Positions 1 through 8,381 of a stretch of DNA of 64,000 bases are shown here, piece after piece. This DNA is from Flexivirga meconopsidis. GTDB lineage: Bacteria > Actinomycetota > Actinomycetes > Actinomycetales > Dermatophilaceae. The notes under the pieces are model-generated. The model ran no database searches and had not been told where the DNA came from. It was given only the letters and a program-made list of their open reading frames with translations. The translations under genes and the position numbers were made by a program. Each line of letters starts with the position of its first letter. The stretch's first letter is position 1. The stretch spans positions 124,001 through 188,000 of the forward strand of contig NZ_JAOBQJ010000006.1 in NCBI RefSeq assembly GCF_026162425.1, given 5' to 3'.

Positions 1-59
1 ACATTGCTTTAGAGACGAGAGTACGCCGTGCTCAGACTAATGCAAATTGAACTGCAATA

Positions 60-668
60 ATGGCGGGTATGGCGACCAAGACTCCAGAGATCCGGCGCCG
101 CCCGGGCGGCCGGAGCGCGCGCGTGCAGAACGCCGTCTACGACGCCGTCGGCGAACTCATGGCACGCGAGCGCCCCGACCACATCACGATCCCGATGGTG
201 GCCGAGCGTGCCGGCGTCAACCCGACCAGCGTCTATCGACGGTGGGGTGACATCGACGCACTGCTCGAGGAGGTCGCGGTTGCGGCGTTCACCCGCGATG
301 ACGACGAGGTCCCGGACACCGGGACGTTCTCCGGCGACCTGCGCGAATGGGCACTGGTGATCTCGCGCGACATCAGCAGGGCACACCGCACGCGCTATCT
401 GCGCGCTCTGGTCTCGGCGCGCGACGGACAGGTCGAGCAGTGCCCGTGCTGGACCAGTCGCCAGGAGCAACTTGCCGAGATGATCGTTCGAGCCCGCGCT
501 CGGGACGAGTCCACCCCAGGCGTCGAGCAGGTGCTCAACCATGTCATCGCACCGCTCTACCACCATGTCGTCTTCGGCCTGGCGGTCGACGACGGTTTCG
601 CACAGCGACTCGTGGGCGACGTGCTCTCGATGGCGCCGCGCCACGAATCCGCAAGAGCTGCAAAATGA
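60..668 (+). CDS. TetR family transcriptional regulator
   Basis: Predicted cytoplasmic repressor of 202 residues. The N-terminal helix-turn-helix spans about residues 20-65, with the recognition helix in AERAGVNPTSVYRRW, typical of TetR proteins; the C-terminal two thirds is a variable ligand/dimer domain of the TetR_C type. The ATG at 60 is used here; a second in-frame ATG at 69 is possible and neither has a clear Shine-Dalgarno. The stop overlaps the next start in an ATGA, so it is translationally coupled to the GNAT gene. The ligand cannot be told from sequence. Confidence 0.85.
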   Translation: MAGMATKTPEIRRRPGGRSARVQNAVYDAVGELMARERPDHITIPMVAERAGVNPTSVYRRWGDIDALLEEVAVAAFTRDDDEVPDTGTFSGDLREWALVISRDISRAHRTRYLRALVSARDGQVEQCPCWTSRQEQLAEMIVRARARDESTPGVEQVLNHVIAPLYHHVVFGLAVDDGFAQRLVGDVLSMAPRHESARAAK

Positions 669-1219
669 TTCGACTGATCCTGCCCACCGCGCGGCTGCGC
701 GAGAGCTTCCTGGAGAGCCTGTTCGAATTCGAGTCGCCCGCGGCCCGGCACGGCTACGGCACCCGCAGCACGAGCGACGAACAGTTGCAGGACCCGTCGG
801 GCTTCGCCGACTGGCTCGCACAGCGAGAGGCGTATGCCGACCCGACCACCCAGATGCCGGAAGGCCTGGTGCACGACACCGTCTTCTGGATCGTCGACGA
901 CACCGCGCCCGATCGGGTGCTCGGCTCGCTATCGCTTCGTCACGAGCTCAACGAGGCGCTCACCATGGTCGGCGGCCACATCGGCTACGGCGTGCGCCCC
1001 TCGGCTCGCCAGCGTGGAGTCGCGACGCAGGCGCTGCGGCTTGCCCTGGATGAGGCCAAAAGCCTTGGCCTGCAACGGGTTCTGCTCACCTGCGACGAGG
1101 ACAACCCGGCCTCGGCGCGGACCATTGAGCGCTGCGGCGGAGTGCGCGACGAGGCACCCGACGGGATTCGTCGCTACTGGATCGAGCTTTCCAGCCCGCT
1201 CAGTCGTGGTCGACGATGA
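665..1219 (+). CDS. GNAT family N-acetyltransferase
   Basis: 184-residue acetyl-CoA dependent N-acetyltransferase of the RimJ/RimL-like, short GNAT class. The acetyl-CoA binding motif A is visible as RPSARQRGVATQALRLAL (near residue 117-134), preceded by the beta-strand GGHIGYGV, and followed by motif B with NPASARTIERCGG. The start is fixed by the ATGA overlap (665-668) with the upstream TetR gene, which makes the two a likely operon and suggests the regulator controls this enzyme. Substrate unknown. Confidence 0.85.
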   Translation: MIRLILPTARLRESFLESLFEFESPAARHGYGTRSTSDEQLQDPSGFADWLAQREAYADPTTQMPEGLVHDTVFWIVDDTAPDRVLGSLSLRHELNEALTMVGGHIGYGVRPSARQRGVATQALRLALDEAKSLGLQRVLLTCDEDNPASARTIERCGGVRDEAPDGIRRYWIELSSPLSRGRR

Positions 1220-1981
1220 CCGCGGCATGGTCGCTCCACCTCTGGTCGTATGACGCAGCTCGTCCGATCGTGACGGCCCCTGCCCGAACAGCCAGCGACG
1301 GCGACTCCAGCACGTAGTCGATCCGCCAGCCGGCGTCGTTGTCGAATGCCTTTCCCCGCCACGACCACCAGGTGTACGGGCCGTCGACGTCCCCTGCATG
1401 CACCCGGGTGACGTCGACCCAACCGTCCGCGAGCCAGCGGTCGAGGTAGGCCTGCTCGTCGGGGAGGAAACCTGCCTTGCCGCGATTTCCCTTCCAGTTC
1501 TTGAGGTCTCGCGTGGTGTGACAGACGTTGAAGTCCCCGGTCGCCGCCGCCGAGCGGTCCCCGAGCGCCGCCAACCGCTCTCCCATCGCCGCGAGGAAGG
1601 CGAACTTCTCGTCCTGCTTCGGCGTGCCCGCTTCGCCGGTGTGCACGTATGCCGAGGCAACCGTCACCGCGCCGCCCGGCGCGTCGATGTCGGCCTCGAC
1701 CCAACGACCCTGCTCCTCGAAGCCGGGCAATCCCACCCGCACCGCGATGATCTCGTGCGCACTGAGCACCGCGACCCCGGCCCGACCGGCCGCGGACGAC
1801 GGTGCGTGCGCGATCTGCCAGTCGCGAACTTCGAGTCCGCCAACGCAGCCTGCAATTGGTCGTCACCCGCTCGCACCTCCTGCAGGGTCAGCACGTCGGG
1901 CTCCTGCTCGGCCAGCCAGGTCAGGCCGCCGCGTCGCACGGCGGCGCGGATGCCGTTGACGTTCGCGGTGATGATGCGCAT
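1200..1981 (-). pseudogene. xthA: exodeoxyribonuclease III, single frameshift
   Basis: AP endonuclease/3'-5' exonuclease of the ExoIII family, broken by one missing base. The first frame (from ATG at 1981) reads MRIITANVNGIRAAVRRGG and LTLQEVRAGDDQLQ, with metal-binding N7 and E34-like residues. Around position 1821 the reading must gain one base: after the codons for SKFAT the second frame continues WQIAHAPSSAAGRAGVAVLS and runs to 1200 with the family motifs ATGDFNVCH, YTWWSWRGKAFD, WRIDYVL and SDHAAV. Restored length is about 260 residues, normal for the family. It is either a pseudogene or a base-calling or assembly error; every catalytic motif is intact on both sides, which slightly favours an error or a very recent mutation. 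Confidence 0.85.
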
Positions 1982-2033
1982 CGCCCGACTGTCTCATCCG
2001 TGGGTGGAGCGGGATCTGCCAGGATCGGGAGTC

Positions 2034-3395
2034 ATGCAGTTCGAGGAACCCACCGATCGTCTGCTCGCCGCCCACCTGGCCGCGGCTCAACGCGCTGCCC
2101 GAGCCCCGTCGGTCGCAGCGGGTGTGCTCGCCGACGGGGCGCTCGCCTGGAGTGGTGCCGCCGGCCGGATCGACGGGCGCCCGGATGGCGAACCCGCCTC
2201 TCCCGCAACGCAATACCGGATTGGCTCGATCACCAAGACGTTCACCGCGGTATTGGCCCTTCGGCTCGTGCAGGACGGGCTGGTCGCACTCACCGATCCG
2301 ATCGGCGATCACCTGCCGGAGCTTGCCGACACCCTGCCCGGCGTCCGGATCAGCGAATTGCTCACTCACGGCGCCGGACTGCCTGCCGAGACCGACGGCG
2401 ACTGGTGGGAGCGCAGTCCCGGCCGCACCTGGGCGCAGTTGCTTCCGAGCATCCGGCAGATCCATCGACCGGGCCGCCGGTTCCACTACAGCAACTCCGG
2501 ATTCGCGGTCCTCGGCGAGCTGGCGTCCCGGTTGCGTGGCCCCTCGTGGTCGGCACTGGTGCAGTCGCAAATCGTCGGGCCGCTCGGGATGACCCACACG
2601 TCATACGACCCCGGGCCGAACGCGGCTCCGGGACTCGCGGTCCACCCCTATGCCGACCTGCTGCACGACGAGCCGGCCACCGACACCCTGGCGATGGCAC
2701 CGGCCGGACAGCTCTGGTCGACGGTCGGTGACCTCGCGAAGTTCGCGACCTTCCTCGCCCGCGGCAACGCCGACGTGCTCGGCGACGAGCTCCGGCGCGA
2801 GATGCAGGTGCCGGCCCTGATCAACGACGCACCCGGTGAAAGCTGGTCGCGCGCTTACGGTTTCGGCCTCGACATCGTCAACCGGGACGGCGTGCGATAC
2901 ATCGGTCACGGCGGCTCGATGCCCGGCCACCAGGCGGTGATCCGGGTCGACCCGGAGACCGGGGACGGGGTGGTGCTGCTGGTCAACAACACCGCCGGGC
3001 TCGGCATCGACCCGCTCGGGCTGCTCGACCTCGCCCGCCGGCACAGCCCGCGCAGGACACCGGAGTGGACGGCCGCCGCGCCCGCGGATCGTGCGACGGC
3101 AGCCGCTTTGACCGGCACCTGGTTCTGGGGCCCCCGCCCGCACACCGTGACTTCTCACGGCGACGGCACCCTGCGGCTGCTGCCGGTGGGTGGCAACGGC
3201 CGCGGTTCCAGCTTCGTGCCCGCCGCCGACGGGGCGTGGGTCGGCGTCGACGAATACTTTGCCGGCGAACGACTGACAGCGTTGCCGTCACCGCAGGAAC
3301 CGACTCACCTCGACGTCGCGGGCTTCCGTTTCAGCCGGACACCGTACGATCCCCGGGCAGACATCCCCGGAGGTACCGGGGACGGCTGGCGTTAG
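2034..3395 (+). CDS. serine hydrolase, class C beta-lactamase-like
   Basis: 453-residue member of the beta-lactamase/penicillin-binding transpeptidase-like superfamily (PF00144). The three motifs are present: SxxK as S65-I-T-K68 in YRIGSITKTF, YxN as Y152-S-N154, and HGG at 292-294 in place of KTG (IGHGGSMPGHQ). The C-terminal 110 residues form an extra domain of unknown role. No signal peptide is evident, so it is probably a cytoplasmic esterase or peptidase rather than a resistance enzyme. The ATG at 2034 was chosen because the family homology begins just after it; the frame is open much further upstream but antisense to xthA. The dedA gene follows within 7 bases. Confidence 0.85.
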   Translation: MQFEEPTDRLLAAHLAAAQRAARAPSVAAGVLADGALAWSGAAGRIDGRPDGEPASPATQYRIGSITKTFTAVLALRLVQDGLVALTDPIGDHLPELADTLPGVRISELLTHGAGLPAETDGDWWERSPGRTWAQLLPSIRQIHRPGRRFHYSNSGFAVLGELASRLRGPSWSALVQSQIVGPLGMTHTSYDPGPNAAPGLAVHPYADLLHDEPATDTLAMAPAGQLWSTVGDLAKFATFLARGNADVLGDELRREMQVPALINDAPGESWSRAYGFGLDIVNRDGVRYIGHGGSMPGHQAVIRVDPETGDGVVLLVNNTAGLGIDPLGLLDLARRHSPRRTPEWTAAAPADRATAAALTGTWFWGPRPHTVTSHGDGTLRLLPVGGNGRGSSFVPAADGAWVGVDEYFAGERLTALPSPQEPTHLDVAGFRFSRTPYDPRADIPGGTGDGWR

Positions 3396-3402
3396 GACTG
3401 AC

Positions 3403-4053
3403 ATGGAGCACTGGCTGACGACGATTCCACCGTTCGCGGTCTACCTCCTCGCCGGGCTCACCGTCGGCATCGAGAGCCTCGGCATACCGGTGCCGGGTGA
3501 GATCGTCCTGGTCGCGGCGGCGGTGATGTCGTCCAAGCACGAGTTGTCGATCAGCCCGCACGGCATCGCGATCGCCGCGGTGTGCGGCGCAGTCATCGGC
3601 GACACGATCGGCTACACGGTGGGCCGCCGCTACGGGCATCACCTGTTCGGATTCCTGGAGCGCAAGTTCCCGCACCACTTCAACAAGGACCTGATCGCCT
3701 ACGCCGAGCACGTCTTCCACCGCTGGGGGATGCTGGCGGTCTTCTTCGGCCGGTTCATCGCGCTGTTGCGCATCTTCGCCGGTCCGCTGTCAGGTTCACT
3801 GAAAATGCACTACCCGCGCTTCCTCACGGCCAACCTGGCCGGCGCCATCTGCTGGGCCGGTGGCACGACCTACCTGGTCTACTACCTCGGCAAGGCGGCC
3901 GAGAAGTACCTCAAGGACTTCTCGTATGTCGGCCTCGGCGTCGCGCTCCTCTTCGGCCTCGCGCTGTCGACGGTCCTGCGGCGCAAGCTCCAGCGCAAGG
4001 TCGCGGAGTATGCCGAGCAGCGTCGCGCCGAGGAGGCGGCCCCGGCCGAGTAG
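3403..4053 (+). CDS. DedA family membrane protein
   Basis: 216-residue integral membrane protein of the DedA/SNARE-associated (PF09335) family, whose members include undecaprenyl-phosphate and phospholipid flippases. Family signatures: E24-S-L-G-I-P-V-P-G-E33 in the first re-entrant helix, the GDTIGYTVGRRYG segment at 66-78, and FFGRFIALLRIFAGPLSG at about 114-131 carrying the conserved arginines. Two C-terminal membrane helices follow, then a charged tail. An AGGA lies over the upstream stop codon 5-8 bases before the ATG and probably acts as ribosome binding site. Confidence 0.9.
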   Translation: MEHWLTTIPPFAVYLLAGLTVGIESLGIPVPGEIVLVAAAVMSSKHELSISPHGIAIAAVCGAVIGDTIGYTVGRRYGHHLFGFLERKFPHHFNKDLIAYAEHVFHRWGMLAVFFGRFIALLRIFAGPLSGSLKMHYPRFLTANLAGAICWAGGTTYLVYYLGKAAEKYLKDFSYVGLGVALLFGLALSTVLRRKLQRKVAEYAEQRRAEEAAPAE

Positions 4054-4648
4054 CCCTCAGCGGCCGCCCCGCCGGACCAGATGGGCAATCCCCAAATGGC
4101 TGCCGGCACGACAACCATCACCGCACCCGCGATCACGAGCGTCCGGTCGTCGGAGTCCTGCGCGCCGCCGGCGACGTAGTCGACGTCCTTCTGCGCCATG
4201 ACCCGCTTCGGGTTCCCGGGGTCGTAGACAACCTCGAACGGACAGCTGTAGCGCGAGTTCGCCTCGGGCCGGTGCCACCCCTCGGACAGCGAGGTGCCCG
4301 GATCGTCTTGCGGGTAGATGTCGCGCAGGTTGCTGGTCACCGTCGTGCGCAGGTTGTTGTTGATCGGATAGGTCACCTGAAGGGCCCCCACCACCGGGCC
4401 GTCCTCCCCCTCGACGATGTGTGCCCGGCAGTTGAACGCGACCGACTGGCGCCCTCGCTCCTGCAACGCGTTCGCCGGGATGTGTCATGCGTCAGCAGGC
4501 TCACCCCGCCCGCGATCAGCGACGCGGCGCCGAGCACGAATATGCAGATGAGCAACACCCAGCCCATGCAACCCAGCCAGCCGAGGCAGCCGGAGTTGTC
4601 CTCCGCGTCCTCCAGGTCCGGTTTGCTCAGGTCGACCCCATCACCCAT
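3882..4648 (-). pseudogene. DUF3592-like two-helix membrane protein, frameshifted
   Basis: The N-terminal frame from ATG 4648 gives a short acidic start, then one membrane helix (GWVLLICIFVLGAASLIAGG) and ends SLLTHD. Near 4484 one base is missing; the next frame continues HIPANALQERGRQSVAFNC and then a beta-rich extracytoplasmic part with the typical DUF3592 feature FEVVYDPGNPKRVMAQKD, followed by a second helix (LVIAGAVMVVVPAAIWGLPI). The second frame stays open to 3882, antisense to dedA, but the residues after about 4060 are arginine-rich shadow sequence, so the genuine end is probably near 4057 and a second shift may exist there. The assignment to DUF3592 is from motif memory only. Confidence 0.6.
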
Positions 4649-4682
4649 GACTCCCCCTGCATGGTCCCGCCGCTACTCCCCC

Positions 4683-5345
4683 TCAGAGCAAGCGACGCTG
4701 CATCGCCCAGCTGGTCAGCTCGTGCCGCGACGACAGTTGCAGCTTACGCAGCACCGACGACACATGTGTCTCAACGGTCTTCACCGAGATGAAGAGTTCC
4801 TTGGCGACTTCCTTGTATTGGTAGCCACGCGCGATCAGCCGCATCACCTCGCGCTCGCGGGCGGACAACCGGTCGAGCTCCTCGTCGACCTCGGCAATCT
4901 CGCCGGCGGTCGCGCCGAACGCGTCGAGCACGAAACCGGCGAGCCGCGGGCTGAACACCGCGTCACCCTCCCCCACTCGATGTATGGCGGAAACCAGGTC
5001 ATCCGGGCTGATGGTCTTGGTGACGTAGCCACGCGCGCCCGAACGGATCACCGCGATGACGTCCTCCGCCGCGTCCGACACCGACAGCGCGAGAAACCGC
5101 ACCGGCGCTCCGGATTCGGTCTCGAGGCCGGCGCACCCGGTGATCACGTCCGACCCGCCGTTGCCGTTGCCGCCGGGCAGGTGCACATCCAGCAGCACGA
5201 CGTCCGGCTTGGCCTGCCGGATCACCGTGATCGCCGCGTCGACGTCCGGCGCCTCGCCGACAACGGTCACCGAATCGTCGAGTTCGGCCTTCACCCCGGA
5301 CCGGAACATCCGGTGGTCGTCCACCAGCACCACTCGTGCGGTCAT
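4683..5345 (-). CDS. LuxR/NarL family response regulator
   Basis: 220-residue response regulator. The receiver domain (1-125) has the acidic pair D9-D10, the phosphoacceptor D53 in VVLLDVHLPGG and the conserved lysine in GYVTKTI. The C-terminal LuxR helix-turn-helix covers about 155-215 (LSAREREVMRLIARGYQYKE then VKTVETHVSSVLRKL). A glycine/asparagine insertion (GGNGNGGSD) after the phosphosite is unusual. Its ATG overlaps the stop of the upstream sensor kinase in an ATGA, so kinase and regulator form one operon and a cognate pair. Confidence 0.92.
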   Translation of the reverse strand: MTARVVLVDDHRMFRSGVKAELDDSVTVVGEAPDVDAAITVIRQAKPDVVLLDVHLPGGNGNGGSDVITGCAGLETESGAPVRFLALSVSDAAEDVIAVIRSGARGYVTKTISPDDLVSAIHRVGEGDAVFSPRLAGFVLDAFGATAGEIAEVDEELDRLSAREREVMRLIARGYQYKEVAKELFISVKTVETHVSSVLRKLQLSSRHELTSWAMQRRLL

Positions 5346-6583
5346 CCGTTGCTCTCCTCGTGATTGCTGGGGCTTTCCGCGGCTCCGGTCATCCGCAGCC
5401 GCACCTCGGTGCCGTCGTCGCGCCGTCGTACCTCTGCCTCTCCGCCGTGCCGAGCCATCCTGCCGATGATCGACTCGCGCACCCCGAGCCGGTCGTCGGG
5501 CACGTCGTCGAGGTCGAAGCCGGTGCCGTGATCGCGCACGAACGCCTCGACCTCGCGCGGCCCGGCCTCCAGATAGACCGAGACCGGCGGCGCGCCGTGC
5601 CGCACCGCGTTGGCCAGCGCCTCGCGCAGAGCACGCACCAACGCGTGGCCGCTCTCGTCGAGCGGGCGGTCGCCGGTGACCACCAGATCGATCGGGGTGC
5701 CGTGCAGGGTCTCCACGTCGTGGGCCGCCTCGGTGACCGCGGACGCGAGCGTGCTGTCCGCCGATTCGTCCTGGGCGTAGAGCCAGCCCCGCAGCTCACG
5801 CTCCTGGGCGCGGGCAAGCAGTTGCACCGCCTGCGGATCGTCGGCGCGACGCTGGATCAACGCGAGGGTCTGCAGCACCGAATCGTGCAAATGCGCTGCG
5901 ATGTCTGCCTTTTCGGTCGCCCGGATACGTTCGGCCTGCTCCTGCCGCAGCGAGTCGAAGAGTCGCGCGATGAACGGCGCCCCGAGGATCGCCGCACCGA
6001 CCAGCACCACGAGCACCGCGATCGCCACGTCGCGCAGTCGGGTCAGTCCCCCGCCCTGCGACAGCAACAGGATCAGCCCGAACGCCGCGACCGCGACCCC
6101 GATCACCGTGCGGATCCGGGTCTCCCGGCGATCCTCGGCGCTCAACCACTGGCGCCGTTCGGAGCGATCCAGACGCGACCAGACCAGCACCAGGCCCGCG
6201 GCAATCACCAACAGCGGCAGGGTCAGGGAAAGGTGGCCCGCCGAACGGATGCCGCCGGACACGGCCAGTCCCCCGACGAGCAGCACGGGCAGCCCGATCA
6301 GCAGCAGCCGCCGTTTCGGCACCCGCTGCTGGGTCTTGTCGAACGGTGAGATCAACGGCGGCTTGTCGGTCTCCGGCATGGTGAGCCAGAGGAAGACATA
6401 GACCGGCAGCCCGAAGAGGAACAGCCCGGACAACGCGGTGAGCACCCGCAGGCTCTGCAACGGCACGCCGAGATGGGCACTGACCCCGGCACAGACGCCG
6501 GCGACCATCCGCCCGTTCGTCGGACGAGCGAGCGGCGGACGGTCCGGGCCCGTCCGCTCGGCTGCTCCTGCCACACCGCTCAT
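5342..6583 (-). CDS. PspC-domain sensor histidine kinase
   Basis: 413-residue membrane sensor. An N-terminal PspC domain (about 20-75, MVAGVCAGVSAHLGV then a helix) is followed by two more pairs of membrane helices (about 92-135 and 158-205). The HisKA_3 dimerisation segment contains the phospho-acceptor histidine H233 in AHLHDSVLQTL, and the HATPase domain shows the N-box ALREALANAVRHGA and a glycine-rich DHGTGFDLDDV. Such kinases are common in actinobacteria next to PspC proteins and are thought to sense envelope state. It lies divergent to a second PspC gene with a 126-bp shared promoter region. Confidence 0.92.
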   Translation of the reverse strand: MSGVAGAAERTGPDRPPLARPTNGRMVAGVCAGVSAHLGVPLQSLRVLTALSGLFLFGLPVYVFLWLTMPETDKPPLISPFDKTQQRVPKRRLLLIGLPVLLVGGLAVSGGIRSAGHLSLTLPLLVIAAGLVLVWSRLDRSERRQWLSAEDRRETRIRTVIGVAVAAFGLILLLSQGGGLTRLRDVAIAVLVVLVGAAILGAPFIARLFDSLRQEQAERIRATEKADIAAHLHDSVLQTLALIQRRADDPQAVQLLARAQERELRGWLYAQDESADSTLASAVTEAAHDVETLHGTPIDLVVTGDRPLDESGHALVRALREALANAVRHGAPPVSVYLEAGPREVEAFVRDHGTGFDLDDVPDDRLGVRESIIGRMARHGGEAEVRRRDDGTEVRLRMTGAAESPSNHEESNG

Positions 6584-6709
6584 GAGGTCCAGTCTGGCCC
6601 ACGCGAGCGCGTGCTCCGAGCCATCGCAGCACGTTTCGGGGACGGCTCAGGGGGTCGTCAGGGTCGACCCGCATGGCAGTGCGTGCCTCGCCCCGACACA
6701 TTGGTGGGT

Positions 6710-8083
6710 ATGACGCAGCAAACGCTCCCGCACGACGGCGGCCACGGTGGAGGTCACGGCTCTGGACACGGCAGCGGCCGTGGCCACGCCGATGCGATTG
6801 ACCGCCTCTTCACCGCGATCCGCGGCTTCGGCATCTCCCGTCGCCGCGACGGCAAGTGGTTCGGCGGCGTGTGCGCCGGCATCGCCGCCCGCTTCGGCGT
6901 CGACCCGCTCATCGTGCGGGCCGCGTTCCTCCTCGCGACGTTCCTGTTCGGAGTGGGTGTCCCGGCATACTTCCTGGCCTGGTCCTTGCTGCCGGACGAC
7001 GACGGGCAGATCGTCGCCGAAAAGGCGCTGCGGCACGGCGACGCTTCGTCGATCGCGCTGTGCATCATCACCCTGCTGCTGATGTTCAGCGGATTCGGGC
7101 TGTTCTGGTCCTTCGGCTCCGGCTGGAACGTCGGCGGTCCGGCGATCGGCCTCGGCCTGCTGGCATGGGTCTTCCTCGCCTGGAACGGCAAGGGCCCGGG
7201 TGCACGCCGCGACGGCGAGTCGCGCCAGGAGTGGACCGACCGGCTCGGCGGCCAGCTGCGGGAGGCGGCGGCCGACCACCGGGTCCACCCGGACCGGACC
7301 TCGCCCGCGGACGCCGCCCCCACCCAATCGGTCGGCAACCGTGCGGCCGCTGCCGGTGTCGACCTGCGCAAACAGGGCGACAACCCGTTCTGGACTCCGC
7401 CGCCGGCTCCGATCCCGCCGGTCCCGGTCGCGCCGCCGGCACCCAAGCGCACGTCGATCGGCGCCGGACCGACCTTCGCAATCCTCGGAATCTCAGTGCT
7501 GGCAGGCGCTTTCACGGCCGCGATCCTGCTAGGCACCTCCCACGGCGACAGTGCCCTCCAAGTGGGCCTGGCCGCCGGGGTCGCCGTCGCGGCGCTCGCC
7601 CTGGTCATCGGGGGACTAGCGGGGCGCCGCGGCGGTGCACTCGGCCCGATCGCGTCGATGGTCGCGGTGCTGGCCGTCGTCACCTCCCTGGTGCCGAAGG
7701 GAATGCCGTGGACCGGTGAGATCGGTGACCAGCAGTGGCGCCCCACCTCGGTCGCCGCCGGCACCCAGCACAACTTCGCGCTCAAGGTCGGCACCGGCAC
7801 CATCGACCTTTCCCGCATCGACCCGGCGGCCCTGCCGCAGAACACCACGTTGCACACCCGGGTCAATGTCGGGCAACTCAACATCGTCCCGCCCAAGGGC
7901 GTGACCCTGCAGGTGACGAGCGATGTCGATCTCGGTGGCATCAGCGTGCGGCAGTCGGGCAACACCGCGACCTACGGCGGGGTGCACACCAAGCGCACCG
8001 TGACCGTCGGCGACGGACCCAAGACCATCGACGTGCAGGCCCGGGTGGGCGTGGGCGACGTGGAGATCAAGGAAGCGAAATGA
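6710..8083 (+). CDS. PspC domain-containing membrane protein
   Basis: 457-residue membrane protein. It opens with a glycine/histidine-rich stretch (residues about 9-26), then a PspC domain (about 35-100: RRRDGKWFGGVCAGIAARFG). Further membrane helices lie at about 108-150 and 260-330. The C-terminal 120 residues are an extracytoplasmic beta-rich domain (INVGQ/GVGDVEI-like repeats) similar to the DUF4097/LiaF-type adhesin fold seen in cell-envelope stress proteins. Start at 6710 gives the family-like N terminus; the frame is open upstream without support. It overlaps the next gene by ATGA. Likely partner of the adjacent PspC kinase. Confidence 0.88.
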   Translation: MTQQTLPHDGGHGGGHGSGHGSGRGHADAIDRLFTAIRGFGISRRRDGKWFGGVCAGIAARFGVDPLIVRAAFLLATFLFGVGVPAYFLAWSLLPDDDGQIVAEKALRHGDASSIALCIITLLLMFSGFGLFWSFGSGWNVGGPAIGLGLLAWVFLAWNGKGPGARRDGESRQEWTDRLGGQLREAAADHRVHPDRTSPADAAPTQSVGNRAAAAGVDLRKQGDNPFWTPPPAPIPPVPVAPPAPKRTSIGAGPTFAILGISVLAGAFTAAILLGTSHGDSALQVGLAAGVAVAALALVIGGLAGRRGGALGPIASMVAVLAVVTSLVPKGMPWTGEIGDQQWRPTSVAAGTQHNFALKVGTGTIDLSRIDPAALPQNTTLHTRVNVGQLNIVPPKGVTLQVTSDVDLGGISVRQSGNTATYGGVHTKRTVTVGDGPKTIDVQARVGVGDVEIKEAK

Positions 8084-8376
8084 GCGACAACACGATGACT
8101 CAGCCTGTGCCGCAACCGATTCCGCCGCAAGGCGAAGCCAACACCGGCGTCAGCTCGCCCACCGTGATCCATGGTGTCGCGCTCCTCGTGATGTCGGCCG
8201 CCGTCGTGCTCTGGCGGCTGATCGACCACCCGGACTGGTCCTCACTCGGCATCTGGCTGGCGGTCGGCACCGGAGCCGCCTTCCTGCTGCTCGCAGGTCT
8301 TGCAGTAGGTGTCTCCCGCTGGCGTCGCAATCAGGAGTTCGAGCGCAAACTCGCGCAGACGCGCACCTGGGATTGA
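8080..8376 (+). CDS. small two-helix membrane protein
   Basis: 98-residue protein with a proline/glutamine-rich N terminus (1-28), two membrane helices (about 29-45 and 56-77) and a basic cytoplasmic end WRRNQEFERKLAQTRTWD. No named domain was recognised. Translation is coupled to the PspC protein by the ATGA overlap at 8080-8083, so it is presumably a small accessory subunit of the same envelope-stress module. Confidence 0.75.
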   Translation: MSDNTMTQPVPQPIPPQGEANTGVSSPTVIHGVALLVMSAAVVLWRLIDHPDWSSLGIWLAVGTGAAFLLLAGLAVGVSRWRRNQEFERKLAQTRTWD

Positions 8377-8381
8377 TCGGC

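Noticed and set aside
41-58. TetR operator ATTG-N5-CAAT before the first gene
   Set aside because: Arms of only four bases at the window edge; too little sequence to support it.
1398-2033. N-terminal extension of the serine hydrolase
   Set aside because: The frame is open but lies antisense to xthA; family homology begins at the ATG at 2034.
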